64,000 nt of DNA from NCBI GenBank assembly GCA_016870215.1, contig VGCD01000003.1:1-64000 (forward strand), written 5' to 3'. The stretch is from Actinomycetota bacterium (GTDB lineage: Bacteria; Actinomycetota; Acidimicrobiia; Acidimicrobiales; Ilumatobacteraceae). The notes beneath the pieces were generated by a model. That model ran no database searches. It was not told the DNA's origin and was given only the letters and a program-made list of their open reading frames with translations. The translations under genes were made by a program, and so were the position numbers. Shown here in pieces: positions 1 through 7,783 of the stretch (positions are counted from its first letter, which is position 1; each line of letters begins with the position of its first letter).

Positions 1-605
1 TGGGAACTCTGTACTCACTTGATGAAGTTCGCCAGTTGTGTGATGTCGCCCACAAGCACGGTCTGCGTGTGCATCTCGATGGCGCTCGTATCGGCAATGC
101 GGTGGCTGCGCTAGGTGCGACTCGAAACATGTTTTCTGCGATGACCTTTGATGCTGGTGTCGATGCGGTGTCTTTCGGAGGAACTAAGAACGCGATGCTG
201 AACGCTGAGGCCGTCTTGCTCTCGGGCGTTGACCAGACGCGACGAGCTCAGTATCTGCGCAAACAAGTTGGTCAACTCCCGTCAAAGATGCGTTACACCG
301 CGGCACAGTTCATGGAGGCACTTAGTGATGACTTGTGGATTCAGACTGCGCAAGATGCCAACAGATCCGCTGAATCCTTGTATGTCGCACTGAAGGATGT
401 GGCCCTGCTACAACTCGCCGCACCAGCCGTGAACAGCCTCTACCCCACACTCCCGGAGCCACATCGCAGCCAACTTCAGGAGTGGTCCTTCTTTTGGGAC
501 TGGGACCTCAGTCGGGACCAGGTGAGATGGATGACTTCATGGGACACCACCGACGACGACATTCAGCGCTTCGTTGCGGGTGTTCGCCACGTAATTGACC
601 GATGA
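1..605 (+). CDS. ltaE: Low-specificity L-threonine aldolase, C-terminal part
   Basis: The reading frame is open from the left edge, so the N-terminus lies outside the window. Family members are PLP enzymes that cleave L-threonine or L-allo-threonine to glycine and acetaldehyde in the cytosol. The visible part has the PLP-ring segment HLDGARIGNA and the lysine motif SFGGTKN, whose Lys forms the Schiff base. The rest is the small C-terminal domain, ending at a TGA. The whiB promoter lies over its last codons. A beta-eliminating lyase of the same fold is the main alternative. Confidence 0.88.
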   Translation, partial: GTLYSLDEVRQLCDVAHKHGLRVHLDGARIGNAVAALGATRNMFSAMTFDAGVDAVSFGGTKNAMLNAEAVLLSGVDQTRRAQYLRKQVGQLPSKMRYTAAQFMEALSDDLWIQTAQDANRSAESLYVALKDVALLQLAAPAVNSLYPTLPEPHRSQLQEWSFFWDWDLSRDQVRWMTSWDTTDDDIQRFVAGVRHVIDR

Positions 606-624
606 ATTAGTTCCGTCATAGAGT
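595..624 (+). promoter_or_regulatory. Probable sigma-70-type promoter of whiB
   Basis: TTGACC (595-600) and TAGAGT (619-624) are separated by 18 bases. This predicts a transcript starting near 631 with a leader of about 26 bases. The -35 element lies in the last codons of the aldolase gene. Confidence 0.45.
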
Positions 625-656
625 GATGGCCCTCGACCCCCGACGAGTGGAAGTAC

Positions 657-962
657 ATGGGCGCATCTGATTTGTTTCCTTTGAGATTGTGGGAAGACCA
701 GTCTTGGGCCAAGAGCGCTGAGTGTCGTGGTCTCTCCTCCATCTTCTTCGCGCCTCCCGCTGAACGGCCGCAGGCACGCGAGAAGCGAGAAGAGGCAGCA
801 CGGGATGTCTGTCACCAGTGCAGCGTGTTGTCATCCTGTCGTGATTTTGCGCGCAAGAACCGCGAGTACGGCTTCTGGGGCGGAGAGTCAGAAGAAGAGC
901 GTCATGCGGCGGGATATCGACTCATCGCTCCGGTTGGTATTCGCACTCGAAGCGCTAGCTAG
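657..962 (+). CDS. WhiB-family iron-sulfur transcriptional regulator
   Basis: This 101-residue protein has the four conserved cysteines of WhiB-like (Wbl) factors at 23, 52, 55 and 61. The spacing is C-x28-C-x2-C-x5-C, and the turn GFWGG follows at 72-76. Wbl proteins bind a [4Fe-4S] cluster and act as actinobacterial transcription regulators, usually through the principal sigma factor. The C-terminus is basic only near its very end, so the paralogue cannot be named. GGAAG lies only three bases before ATG 657, so its spacing is poor. The gene overlaps the end of the convergent prmA by 8 bases. Confidence 0.88.
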   Translation: MGASDLFPLRLWEDQSWAKSAECRGLSSIFFAPPAERPQAREKREEAARDVCHQCSVLSSCRDFARKNREYGFWGGESEEERHAAGYRLIAPVGIRTRSAS

Positions 963-1836
963 AAACCGATTCACGCATCAACACCAGGCCCAACCAACCG
1001 TCACACTCTTCCTCGTCGACCACACGCCATCCGTTGTATGCCGACAGCACTCGCTCGCTCTGATCTGATCGAAGACCTGCAAGCACAACAACGGCACCGC
1101 GTTGGCAAATTCGTTCGAGGTCTTCCGCAATGTCGATAAGAACTGGGGCGAGAATATTGGCGAGCACGATGTCTGCCCAGTCACTTTGGATGTCGGCGAA
1201 TCCTTCTTCAACTTGGACATGACAATCATTCAATCGAGCATTCGAGAGCACGACCGAGGCCGTCGAGGGATGTATGTCGAACGCTCTGCAATTGGCATCT
1301 CGGAGCACGCTGAGCGCGACTGCAAGCACTCCTGATCCGCAGCCCACATCGACAACATTCGACCCTCTCTCGCAATGTCGAAGTGCCAATCGCAAGGCAA
1401 GTTGGGTGGTGGGATGATTACCAAGTCCAAACATGTCGTGCGGATCGATGAAGATCACCCGCTTCTCTGAGTCGAGAGTTGACATTTTCCAAGATGGACA
1501 AATCATCACCTCCTCCGTCACTTGAACGCATTCGGCATGCTGTCGCCACGTATCTGCAACAGCTCGGTCGATCTGCTCCACTCGCCATGGGTATGTGATG
1601 CCCTCATTGGCAAGTGCCTGTACGACGTCAGTTATGTACTCTCCCACCGACGTCCAGAGTTCAACTTCATCGGAAGTTGAAGACATCGAAACTTCGTTTG
1701 AGCCGAGTGGTCGTTCTTCGATGGCGACCACCCCTGCTCGCCAAAGTGCATCAGAGACATATTCGAGCTCTGGTGGTGGGACAGTGAGAACAAGCATCGA
1801 CCACGACGGGTGTTCGACCGCAGAGTCGTGAGTCAT
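955..1836 (-). CDS. prmA: Ribosomal protein L11 methyltransferase
   Basis: This 293-residue class I SAM methyltransferase carries the glycine-rich SAM loop VDVGCGSGVLAVAL near residue 165. The PrmA signature DIVLANILAPVLIDIA lies about 60 residues further on. PrmA trimethylates ribosomal protein L11 on lysines and the N-terminal amine. The N-terminal half is the divergent substrate-recognition domain. Length fits the family (about 290). It lies 12 bases downstream of the gamma-carbonic-anhydrase-like gene on the same strand and is probably cotranscribed with it. Confidence 0.9.
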   Translation of the reverse strand: MTHDSAVEHPSWSMLVLTVPPPELEYVSDALWRAGVVAIEERPLGSNEVSMSSTSDEVELWTSVGEYITDVVQALANEGITYPWRVEQIDRAVADTWRQHAECVQVTEEVMICPSWKMSTLDSEKRVIFIDPHDMFGLGNHPTTQLALRLALRHCERGSNVVDVGCGSGVLAVALSVLRDANCRAFDIHPSTASVVLSNARLNDCHVQVEEGFADIQSDWADIVLANILAPVLIDIAEDLERICQRGAVVVLAGLRSDQSERVLSAYNGWRVVDEEECDGWLGLVLMRESVSS

Positions 1837-1848
1837 TGCTTCAGAGAC

Positions 1849-2367
1849 TTAGTCAATACGACGAAGGTGTTGGGCGAAATGACGGCCCTTCTGCACATAC
1901 GCCTGTGCCGCATAGACGATGTCTTGGGCGCGCGCGCGGCCCTCTTTGATGACAGCCGGTGCCCCAACCGCGAGTGCTCCTGGTGGTACGACCGCGTCGT
2001 TCAAAACCACAGCATTAGCTGCAACGATGGCGCCTGAACCAACGACTGCACGATGAAGAATGACGCAACCACTCGATGCCTGTGACCCATCCTCAAGAAT
2101 GCAGCCCTCGAGGTGTACCGCGTGACCAACAACGCAGTCATTTCCGACAGTCGTGTGGGCATAGGGCGTGGTGTGCACAATCGTGCCGTCTTGAATACTG
2201 GTGCGCTCGCCGATGACGATTTCGCCTTCGTCTCCCCTCAACACCGTGCAGGCCCAGATTGACGAATCGGCACCGATAGTGACCGCGCCGATGACAACCG
2301 CATCAGGATGGACAAATGCTGACTCATGAATCACCGGCGATTTGTCGCCGAGGGCATAGATGGGCAT
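1849..2367 (-). CDS. Gamma-carbonic-anhydrase-like left-handed beta-helix protein
   Basis: The 172-residue protein consists of hexapeptide repeats of the YrdA/PaaY type (for example VVIGAVTIGADSSIWACTVLRGD). Members form trimers binding Zn or Fe through histidines of neighbouring subunits. His65 and His82 are present. The usual GHxAxLHGC motif reads GHAVHLEGC, so Glu87 replaces the expected third His. Carbonic anhydrase activity is therefore uncertain. ATG 2367 is favoured because TACGGT ends six bases before it. It heads the unit with prmA. Confidence 0.82.
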   Translation of the reverse strand: MPIYALGDKSPVIHESAFVHPDAVVIGAVTIGADSSIWACTVLRGDEGEIVIGERTSIQDGTIVHTTPYAHTTVGNDCVVGHAVHLEGCILEDGSQASSGCVILHRAVVGSGAIVAANAVVLNDAVVPPGALAVGAPAVIKEGRARAQDIVYAAQAYVQKGRHFAQHLRRID

Positions 2368-2373
2368 GGGTCA

Positions 2374-2379
2374 ACCGTA
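2374..2379 (-). promoter_or_regulatory. Leaderless-type -10 box, gamma-carbonic-anhydrase gene
   Basis: TACGGT on the minus strand is followed by six bases and then ATG 2367. The predicted transcript starts at the start codon. Confidence 0.6.
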
Positions 2380-2400
2380 CCAATACGGCCTGCTTGCAGG

Positions 2401-2406
2401 TACCGT
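2401..2406 (+). promoter_or_regulatory. Probable -10 box of the basic unknown gene
   Basis: TACCGT is followed by nine bases and ATG 2416, giving a leader of only about three bases. It faces the minus-strand TACGGT at 2374-2379, so the two genes share a divergent promoter region. Confidence 0.4.
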
Positions 2407-2415
2407 TGTCTCCCT

Positions 2416-3828
2416 ATGTCACGACGCATTGAGATCGAACTAACGAGCAAGCGATCCGACGGGCAGTGGACCTGGCGTGCAGCAGGCGCTCGCGAACCAA
2501 AAGGTCTCATCGAAGATGCGCTCGTCCCCGCCGAGGCGAAGGTGAATGATGTGTTGCGCGCGGAAGTGGAGACCGACCTCGACGGTACGCGCGTCTTGTC
2601 GATATTTGCTGCCAAGCAACGTGCGGAAAAGTCGAATGTGCTGACACTTCTTCCAAGCGAAAAACCATTCGAAGGTGTCACATCTCAGCTGAGGAAAAAA
2701 GAACGGCGTGGACCCTCTGATCGTAAGGGTCGGCCCCGGCGCGAAAGCGGCGGTCGTGATGCAAAGAGCGACAACGCAGATGGTCGCCCCCGTCGCCCGT
2801 TCTTCGAAGCACCTCCCGAGCTTCCGCAGAGGCCAAAGCCAAAGCGACTCAAGGCTGGTCGCGAGCGGATTGAGGTAGTCCTCACTGATCTGCCCGAGGC
2901 ACAACGTGCCATCGCAGAACGAGTGTTGAACGGTGGCATTCCTGCAGTGCGTGCAGCCGTTGCCGAACAGAATGCTCAAGCCGTCAAAGAGGGCAAAGAA
3001 AAAGTTCCTGCTGACGGCATTGTCACGTTGGCGGAAAACTTGCTCCCGCGACTTCGTGTCGCAGAATGGCATGACAAAGCCGAGGCAGCCAAGGCGATGG
3101 TTGATGAACTTGACCTTCGCGACTTGCGTTCAGTTGTCGTCGCGGCTGCTGACCCCGTTGTCGCGCGCGATGAAACCACACGAGCATTGGCGGAGGAACT
3201 GAAGACGGCCCTCGCTCGTCGCCAGGAGGAAGAGACAAAGAACTGGCTCGAGGACGTACAAGCAGCCACAACGGTCGGACGCGTGGTCCGCGCGCTCAAG
3301 TTGTCCTCTCAACCACCGAAAGCAGGTGTTCGCTTCCCTCCAGAGCTCGCAACTCAATTGTCTGCACTGGCAACCGGCAGCCTGACAGCTGACGCTCCGG
3401 CGGATCGTTGGATCGCCCTGCTCGAGGCGGTCGCATTCTCCCCCGTCAGATCGCAGGTGACGCCATCGACACCTGCTCAGACCGTCACCGACGAGTTGAA
3501 GGCCACAGTGCAGCGACTCGCGGTACTTATTCCACAGATCTCCGCCTTATACGGCATCACAGCTGATCCCAAGTCACCAACGCCCCGACCTCTTCGTCCG
3601 ACACGTCCGGAGAAGAAGTCACCAAAAGGGCGCAGTCCTAAATCCGATAATCGCGGTCCGCGTCAGCCCAACTCTGGGAAACCCCGCACGGGCAAAGCAG
3701 TATCAGAGCCGACGCCTACACGTGAGTCTGCTGTGTCTACATCGAATGACCCAGCACCAGTTGATGTCGCAGCAGTCGATGTTGCAGCAGTGGAAGTTGC
3801 AGCAGCTAATTCCGCACAGGAAGACTAA
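2416..3828 (+). CDS. Basic, low-complexity protein of unknown function
   Basis: I do not recognise this 470-residue protein. Residues 1-80 form a compact segment with beta-strand-like alternation. Residues 90-145 are an Arg/Lys/Gly/Pro-rich linker (for example RRGPSDRKGRPRRE). Residues 145-355 are predicted helical and rich in Ala, Glu and Arg. Residues 370-440 are another Lys/Arg/Pro/Ser-rich tail, followed by three near-identical V(D/E)VAA units. The two basic disordered tracts suggest RNA or nucleic-acid binding, which is inference only. ATG 2416 is chosen over an upstream in-frame ATG at 2326 that would overlap the divergent gene. A crotonase gene follows after 2 bases. Confidence 0.75.
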   Translation: MSRRIEIELTSKRSDGQWTWRAAGAREPKGLIEDALVPAEAKVNDVLRAEVETDLDGTRVLSIFAAKQRAEKSNVLTLLPSEKPFEGVTSQLRKKERRGPSDRKGRPRRESGGRDAKSDNADGRPRRPFFEAPPELPQRPKPKRLKAGRERIEVVLTDLPEAQRAIAERVLNGGIPAVRAAVAEQNAQAVKEGKEKVPADGIVTLAENLLPRLRVAEWHDKAEAAKAMVDELDLRDLRSVVVAAADPVVARDETTRALAEELKTALARRQEEETKNWLEDVQAATTVGRVVRALKLSSQPPKAGVRFPPELATQLSALATGSLTADAPADRWIALLEAVAFSPVRSQVTPSTPAQTVTDELKATVQRLAVLIPQISALYGITADPKSPTPRPLRPTRPEKKSPKGRSPKSDNRGPRQPNSGKPRTGKAVSEPTPTRESAVSTSNDPAPVDVAAVDVAAVEVAAANSAQED

Positions 3829-3830
3829 AC

Positions 3831-4616
3831 ATGTCAGACAAGGTTCTGTTTGAAAAGCGCGGTCATCTCGCCATTATCACCTTGAACCGTCCTGAAGCCC
3901 GAAACGCAGTCAATGCGGACATTGCTCAGGGAATGGACGAGGCAATGAAGCGCCTTGAAACGGATAACGACATTTGGGCCGCAGTTCTCACTGCTAACAC
4001 TGAAGGACAAGATCGGCCGGTGTTCTGCGCAGGCGCAGATCTGAAAGCCATCAACTCTGGAGACGGTGGCAGCATCAACACCAAAGACGGAAATTTCGCA
4101 GGATTCGTCTATTACAAACGCCAAAAACCAGTCATCGCTGCTATCGACGGACTGGCCACGGCTGGAGGATGCGAGATTGCCTTGGCTTGCGACATGATTG
4201 TCGCCACTACGCGCAGTGCATTCGGATTGGCAGAAGTGAAGAGAAATCTCATCGCCGCTGCTGGTGGCCTCTATCGCCTTCCGCGAGCATTGGGTCAACA
4301 AGTTGCAATGGAGGTCATACTCACTGGTGAGCCACTGAGTGCTCAAAGGGCGTATGAACTCGGAATGGTCAACCGTCTCGTTGAGCCTGGTGAAGCGTTA
4401 CATTCGGCTCTTTCTCTTGCCGAGAAAATCTGTGAGAACGCTCCCCTTGCGGTGCGAGCGAGTCGTCGAGTTGTGCTGGCTGCTGCAACTGAAGACGACG
4501 CAACTCTCGTTCAGATGACCAACGCAGAATTCTCAGTGGTTTTGCAATCCAGCGACACGAAAGAAGGACTTGAAGCCTTCATTGAAAAACGTGCGCCGAG
4601 GTGGACCGGCGCTTAG
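3831..4616 (+). CDS. Enoyl-CoA hydratase/isomerase (crotonase) family protein
   Basis: The 261-residue protein carries the two crotonase oxyanion-hole segments, FCAGADLK (65-72) and TAGGCEIALACD (110-121). These bind the thioester carbonyl of acyl-CoA substrates. The C-terminus FIEKRAPRWTG is typical of enoyl-CoA hydratases acting in beta-oxidation or related CoA chemistry. One catalytic Glu position is not obvious, so hydratase and isomerase cannot be told apart. It starts 2 bases after the upstream gene and its stop overlaps the convergent acetyltransferase gene by 4 bases. Confidence 0.88.
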   Translation: MSDKVLFEKRGHLAIITLNRPEARNAVNADIAQGMDEAMKRLETDNDIWAAVLTANTEGQDRPVFCAGADLKAINSGDGGSINTKDGNFAGFVYYKRQKPVIAAIDGLATAGGCEIALACDMIVATTRSAFGLAEVKRNLIAAAGGLYRLPRALGQQVAMEVILTGEPLSAQRAYELGMVNRLVEPGEALHSALSLAEKICENAPLAVRASRRVVLAAATEDDATLVQMTNAEFSVVLQSSDTKEGLEAFIEKRAPRWTGA

Positions 4617-5032
4617 GTCCGCAATTCCTTTGACACGACGATTGCCTCGGCGATGAGGCCAAAACGTTCGAACAAGTTCTTTGTTGACCGGTCTCCTGGC
4701 AGAGCCACACTGGACACTCGAGTGACCCCGTTGACGCTTGCGTCCGAAAGAATCCGTTTCATCAGGGCGTCCCCGATGCCGATGCCTCTCGCCTCACGAA
4801 TGACATGGACATGGTCAATGACCCACTCGTCAGTACCGCGAAGATGAACTATCAGGGAGCCCACCGCAGACTCACCCACAACGGCGACATACGCATTTCT
4901 CGCCCCACTTTCCGTGTTCGGAGAGTAGTTTCCTCTGAACTGCGACGCCTCGTTGCGCGCCCTCTCACGATGGTCGTCAAGGAGAGCTGCAACCTTCTCA
5001 TCCGCTGCATCACACATGCGAACGTCAATCAT
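4613..5032 (-). CDS. GNAT-family N-acetyltransferase
   Basis: The 139-residue protein has the GNAT core. A central strand WVIDHVHVIREARGIGIGDALM contains the acetyl-CoA pyrophosphate-binding R-x-x-G-x-G/A motif (RGIGIG). It is followed by VSSVALPGDRSTKNLFERFGL, the usual C-terminal strand-helix. The substrate is unknown. ATG 5032 is preferred because upstream starts would run into the preceding gene, which ends at 5041. It is the last gene of a three-gene unit with the two small actinobacterial proteins upstream. Confidence 0.82.
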   Translation of the reverse strand: MIDVRMCDAADEKVAALLDDHRERARNEASQFRGNYSPNTESGARNAYVAVVGESAVGSLIVHLRGTDEWVIDHVHVIREARGIGIGDALMKRILSDASVNGVTRVSSVALPGDRSTKNLFERFGLIAEAIVVSKELRT

Positions 5033-5040
5033 GGCGGGAC

Positions 5041-5448
5041 TCAGCCCCTTCCGGATCCGCACGCAGCGAGGACCGTGGCTCGTGCACGATGACAGAGCTC
5101 GTAGTTGTGCACCGCCACGCATAACTCAGGAGGACTCGTTTTCAACTTAGAGACAATGTCTCGTGCGGACATCACGTCGTACTGGGGCCAAGGAAGTGCC
5201 TCGTTTGAGCCCGAGTCCTTCGATGAAACATCAGCTTCAACTGCCATTTCGATCTGCACACTGACTGCCTGATCAGAGTCTTGTTGTCGCTGATGCAAAT
5301 GAGACAGATCGCGAAATCTATGACCCACTGAACGACCGAGCATTTTCACCACCTGCTCGCCGATGAATCGAGCCGCAGGAGCGTCGCGCCTCAGTGAGCT
5401 GACGGTTTGGCGAATCGAATCCATCAAGGATTCGACCGGGGTCGTCAT
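5041..5448 (-). CDS. Conserved actinobacterial protein with C-terminal PxYDxMSA-type motif
   Basis: The 135-residue protein ends with a segment (WPQYDVMSARDIVSKL, then VHNYELCHRARATVL) that resembles a C-terminal motif common in actinobacterial proteins of unknown role, usually written LPxYDxLxASQVV...YExxHRGRxTIL. The N-terminal half is helical. No enzymatic motif is seen. ATG 5448 is chosen because it begins 10 bases after the stop of the acidic protein gene. The neighbours are the acidic zinc-ribbon protein upstream and the GNAT gene 8 bases downstream. Confidence 0.7.
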   Translation of the reverse strand: MTTPVESLMDSIRQTVSSLRRDAPAARFIGEQVVKMLGRSVGHRFRDLSHLHQRQQDSDQAVSVQIEMAVEADVSSKDSGSNEALPWPQYDVMSARDIVSKLKTSPPELCVAVHNYELCHRARATVLAACGSGRG

Positions 5449-5458
5449 GACCAGACCT

Positions 5459-5926
5459 CTAGCGCCCGCTGAAGATGGGACAGGAGTCATCACCAACCGG
5501 ACACACCGGTGCGCTCTCTCGAACGAGCAGGAAACAACTTGTGCACAGTTGTTCGTCGGCTCGCTTTGGCTGAAGGCGGTCATCACCGGCTGACCGATCA
5601 TCAACCTCGACTTCTTCCTCATCCTCGGGCGCAAGCTCTTCGGTAGCGAGCTTGTCCTTCAGAATCTTGTCCAAGTCCTCTTCGACGTCGTCGGCGGTGA
5701 GAAGGTCCTCTTCGTCCTCGTCGTCATCGTTGGCGCGTCGTACCACCGTTGCGCCGACACTCTCGTCATCGTCGTCGTCGGCAATGTCTCCATCGACCTC
5801 GTCTTCGTCGAGAATTTCGAAGTCGCCCTCTTCGAGTTCGTCTTCTTCCAGCTCGTCCGGAGCCAAATCGTCGGCGTCGATCTCAACCTCGTCGAGCTCT
5901 TCTGGATCGATGTCGTCAGCGGGCAC
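5459..5926 (-). CDS. Acidic protein with C-terminal zinc-ribbon-like Cys cluster (DUF4193-like)
   Basis: Residues 1-110 of this 155-residue protein are extremely rich in Asp and Glu and probably disordered. The C-terminal 35 residues hold the pairs LCTSC and VCPVGDDSC, a likely single zinc site. The ADE-x-x-CTSCFLL segment matches the C-terminal ribbon of actinobacterial DUF4193 proteins as I remember them. Its function is unknown. The gene begins with GTG and has a strong Shine-Dalgarno site (GAAGGAG, 6 bases before the start), unlike most genes around it. It heads the unit running to 4613. Confidence 0.75.
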   Translation of the reverse strand: MPADDIDPEELDEVEIDADDLAPDELEEDELEEGDFEILDEDEVDGDIADDDDDESVGATVVRRANDDDEDEEDLLTADDVEEDLDKILKDKLATEELAPEDEEEVEVDDRSAGDDRLQPKRADEQLCTSCFLLVRESAPVCPVGDDSCPIFSGR

Positions 5927-6094
5927 CAGTACTCCTTCTTTCGGTGCACAATGTGCGCACCATTTGGCTTCGGCTTAACAAGCCGTTGTCCGCGCGGATA
6001 CTACGCACAAAGTTGACGACTTGCACGACCTCTCGCAATCTGTGGATAACTCGTGACGACCGTCACCATGCAATGACGAAATGTCTTCGAATTC

Positions 6095-7696
6095 TCAGGA
6101 ATCGCGACGTTTGGATTCCGCCCGACGCTCTGCTTCGAGTCGTTCCAATTCGGGTGCATCCATCGTCATATGAGACATAGCCTCAGCGAGAGCACGATGC
6201 CCCGCCACCTCGCCGATCTGTCGGTGCATTTCAAGCGCAACACGACGATACGCGGGGTGTCCCTGTGGCGCGGAGCGCAACTCGAGCATGTGCATCGCCT
6301 CACGTGCATTGAACTGCATCACATATCTCAAGCGATATGCCATGGACACCGCATAGGACGCCTGTTGCGGGTATTCGTGCACTAGTGCTTCATAAAGACC
6401 ACGGGCACGCTCCACCACTTCATCGAATGCTGGCGCAACGCCTGCAGCGTCTACGAGATCGGGGCGGGCGTAGCCGTGGTACGGGGTCAACGGCTGCCAT
6501 TCAATGGTGAGCAGTCGGTGCCGTTGAAGGTCGCGAAAGGCCCCATAATCAGACAGCACGTCGAAGCGGTAGTCAGTGCGCTCAAATGCGCGTCCGGGTC
6601 GGTGACGACGATTGGCGCGTTGTCCGACGTAAGCCCGCAGAATGTCTCGTCGTTGTTCGGTTGACAGTTCGTCGACACGCGACATGATTTGTGACTCGGG
6701 AAGATGACTGTGTGAATAGCAAATCGCAGCAATGACTTTCGACTCCCCATCAGGATCAAAATCGGTCAGTGTCACTTCGTCAACCTCGGAGGCAATGTCG
6801 TCACCGAGAATTCGCTCGACAATCGAATGTGTGGAGTCACGAGTGTCTGCTAGGTAGTCAGACCAAGCACCACCGCGCTCGGGAATATCCACGCGCTTCA
6901 AGAAGCTCGGCACGACTTTGCGCAGTTCTGTCAGCATCATGTCTGCGTACACGCGTGCTTCAGGAAGCGCATGGGCCCTCATGCGCAATAGAAGAGATTC
7001 AAAGGCTTGGCCTGTTCCATAAATCCCAACATTTGACAGTGATGCTGCAGGTAGAGCGCCACGTACGGCATCGAGAGCCTTCGCCCTTGTCGCCTGTCGG
7101 TACACGAAATCTGAATCGCGGGGATCTTTCGGGACTGTCTCTCGCACATGACGGGTCACTTCATCGGCCAGTTGACTGTACGAGTCGAACATACGGTCCA
7201 TGTCGCCGACATATCGAGTGCCAAAGCGCCCAACAACAATGTCTGGATCTCGGTAATAGCGATAACGCCCACCGAGACGTTCGTCGTAGGCGATGTATCT
7301 GGTGCTTTGCTCGAGGTAGCTCATCAGACGTCCCCATTCGAGGATCTTGGTGAGGACGTTCGAAGCTTGTTCGCACGCCAGATGTACTCCACCCAATTGC
7401 GCTACTGAATCGTCGCCGTAATCAAAAAAGACCTTTTCGTATAGAGACTCCGCACGGTCAACCCCGACCGTTGCGTCGAACGTGACATCGCCCGACACGT
7501 CAAGGTCACCCAAGAACTCATCGAGAAAGAGACGTCTGAGCGACTTTGGACTTCTGGAATAGCGGGCGAACAACGCACCCTTCACGACTTCGGGCAGATT
7601 GACGAGAGCGAAAACAGGTTGGTCAAGGTTGGTGAAGTAGCGGCGCAGAACCTCAGATTCGGCGGCCGTGAACTCTTCCGGGACGTACACGGTCAC
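6095..7696 (-). CDS. Tandem ThyX-like (FAD-dependent thymidylate synthase family) protein
   Basis: ThyX enzymes make dTMP from dUMP with FAD and methylene-tetrahydrofolate and are usually 220-250 residues. This protein has 533 and looks like two ThyX-like halves. Residues 35-290 carry GRLMSYLEQSTRY (122-134), resembling the end of the ThyX signature (S-x-N-E-x-S-x-R-Y). Residues 320-520 carry RDLQRHRLLTIEW (388-400), resembling its RHR start, and an N-A-R-E-x-x-H segment near 465. Neither half shows the whole RHR-x7-S motif, so catalysis may need both halves or may be lost. GTG 7696 is preceded by TAGCAT at leaderless spacing. Confidence 0.75.
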   Translation of the reverse strand: MTVYVPEEFTAAESEVLRRYFTNLDQPVFALVNLPEVVKGALFARYSRSPKSLRRLFLDEFLGDLDVSGDVTFDATVGVDRAESLYEKVFFDYGDDSVAQLGGVHLACEQASNVLTKILEWGRLMSYLEQSTRYIAYDERLGGRYRYYRDPDIVVGRFGTRYVGDMDRMFDSYSQLADEVTRHVRETVPKDPRDSDFVYRQATRAKALDAVRGALPAASLSNVGIYGTGQAFESLLLRMRAHALPEARVYADMMLTELRKVVPSFLKRVDIPERGGAWSDYLADTRDSTHSIVERILGDDIASEVDEVTLTDFDPDGESKVIAAICYSHSHLPESQIMSRVDELSTEQRRDILRAYVGQRANRRHRPGRAFERTDYRFDVLSDYGAFRDLQRHRLLTIEWQPLTPYHGYARPDLVDAAGVAPAFDEVVERARGLYEALVHEYPQQASYAVSMAYRLRYVMQFNAREAMHMLELRSAPQGHPAYRRVALEMHRQIGEVAGHRALAEAMSHMTMDAPELERLEAERRAESKRRDS

Positions 7697-7702
7697 GTGG
7701 TC

Positions 7703-7708
7703 ATGCTA
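7703..7708 (-). promoter_or_regulatory. Leaderless-type -10 box, ThyX-like gene
   Basis: TAGCAT on the minus strand ends six bases before GTG 7696. Confidence 0.55.
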
Positions 7709-7751
7709 GAAGTCCGACGTGGTGGCGTCGTGGATGGCACATCACTACGGG

Positions 7752-7774
7752 TCTTGGAAACACGGCTTCCAAGA
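7752..7774 (-). terminator. Stem-loop after the M20 amidohydrolase gene
   Basis: TCTTGGAA (7752-7759) and TTCCAAGA (7767-7774) form a perfect 8-bp stem with a 7-base loop, about 10 bases past the stop of the minus-strand gene. There is no T-run after it, so it is at best a non-canonical terminator or an mRNA-end stabiliser. Confidence 0.4.
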
Positions 7775-7783
7775 ATCTCTTGC

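Noticed and set aside
5652-5978. Ser-rich open frame on the plus strand opposite the acidic gene
   Set aside because: GAC/GAG repeats on the other strand read as Ser codons; an artefact of the Asp/Glu-rich gene.
5971-5985. CGGCTT-AAC-AAGCCG inverted repeat between the ThyX-like and acidic-protein genes
   Set aside because: A 6-bp stem without a T-run in either direction and no contextual support; could be a weak terminator but not worth a call.
6041-6049. TGTGGATAA, a perfect DnaA-box sequence (TTATCCACA on the minus strand)
   Set aside because: Only one copy, with no cluster, AT-rich stretch or dnaA/dnaN genes nearby. One exact match is close to chance in 64 kb on both strands.
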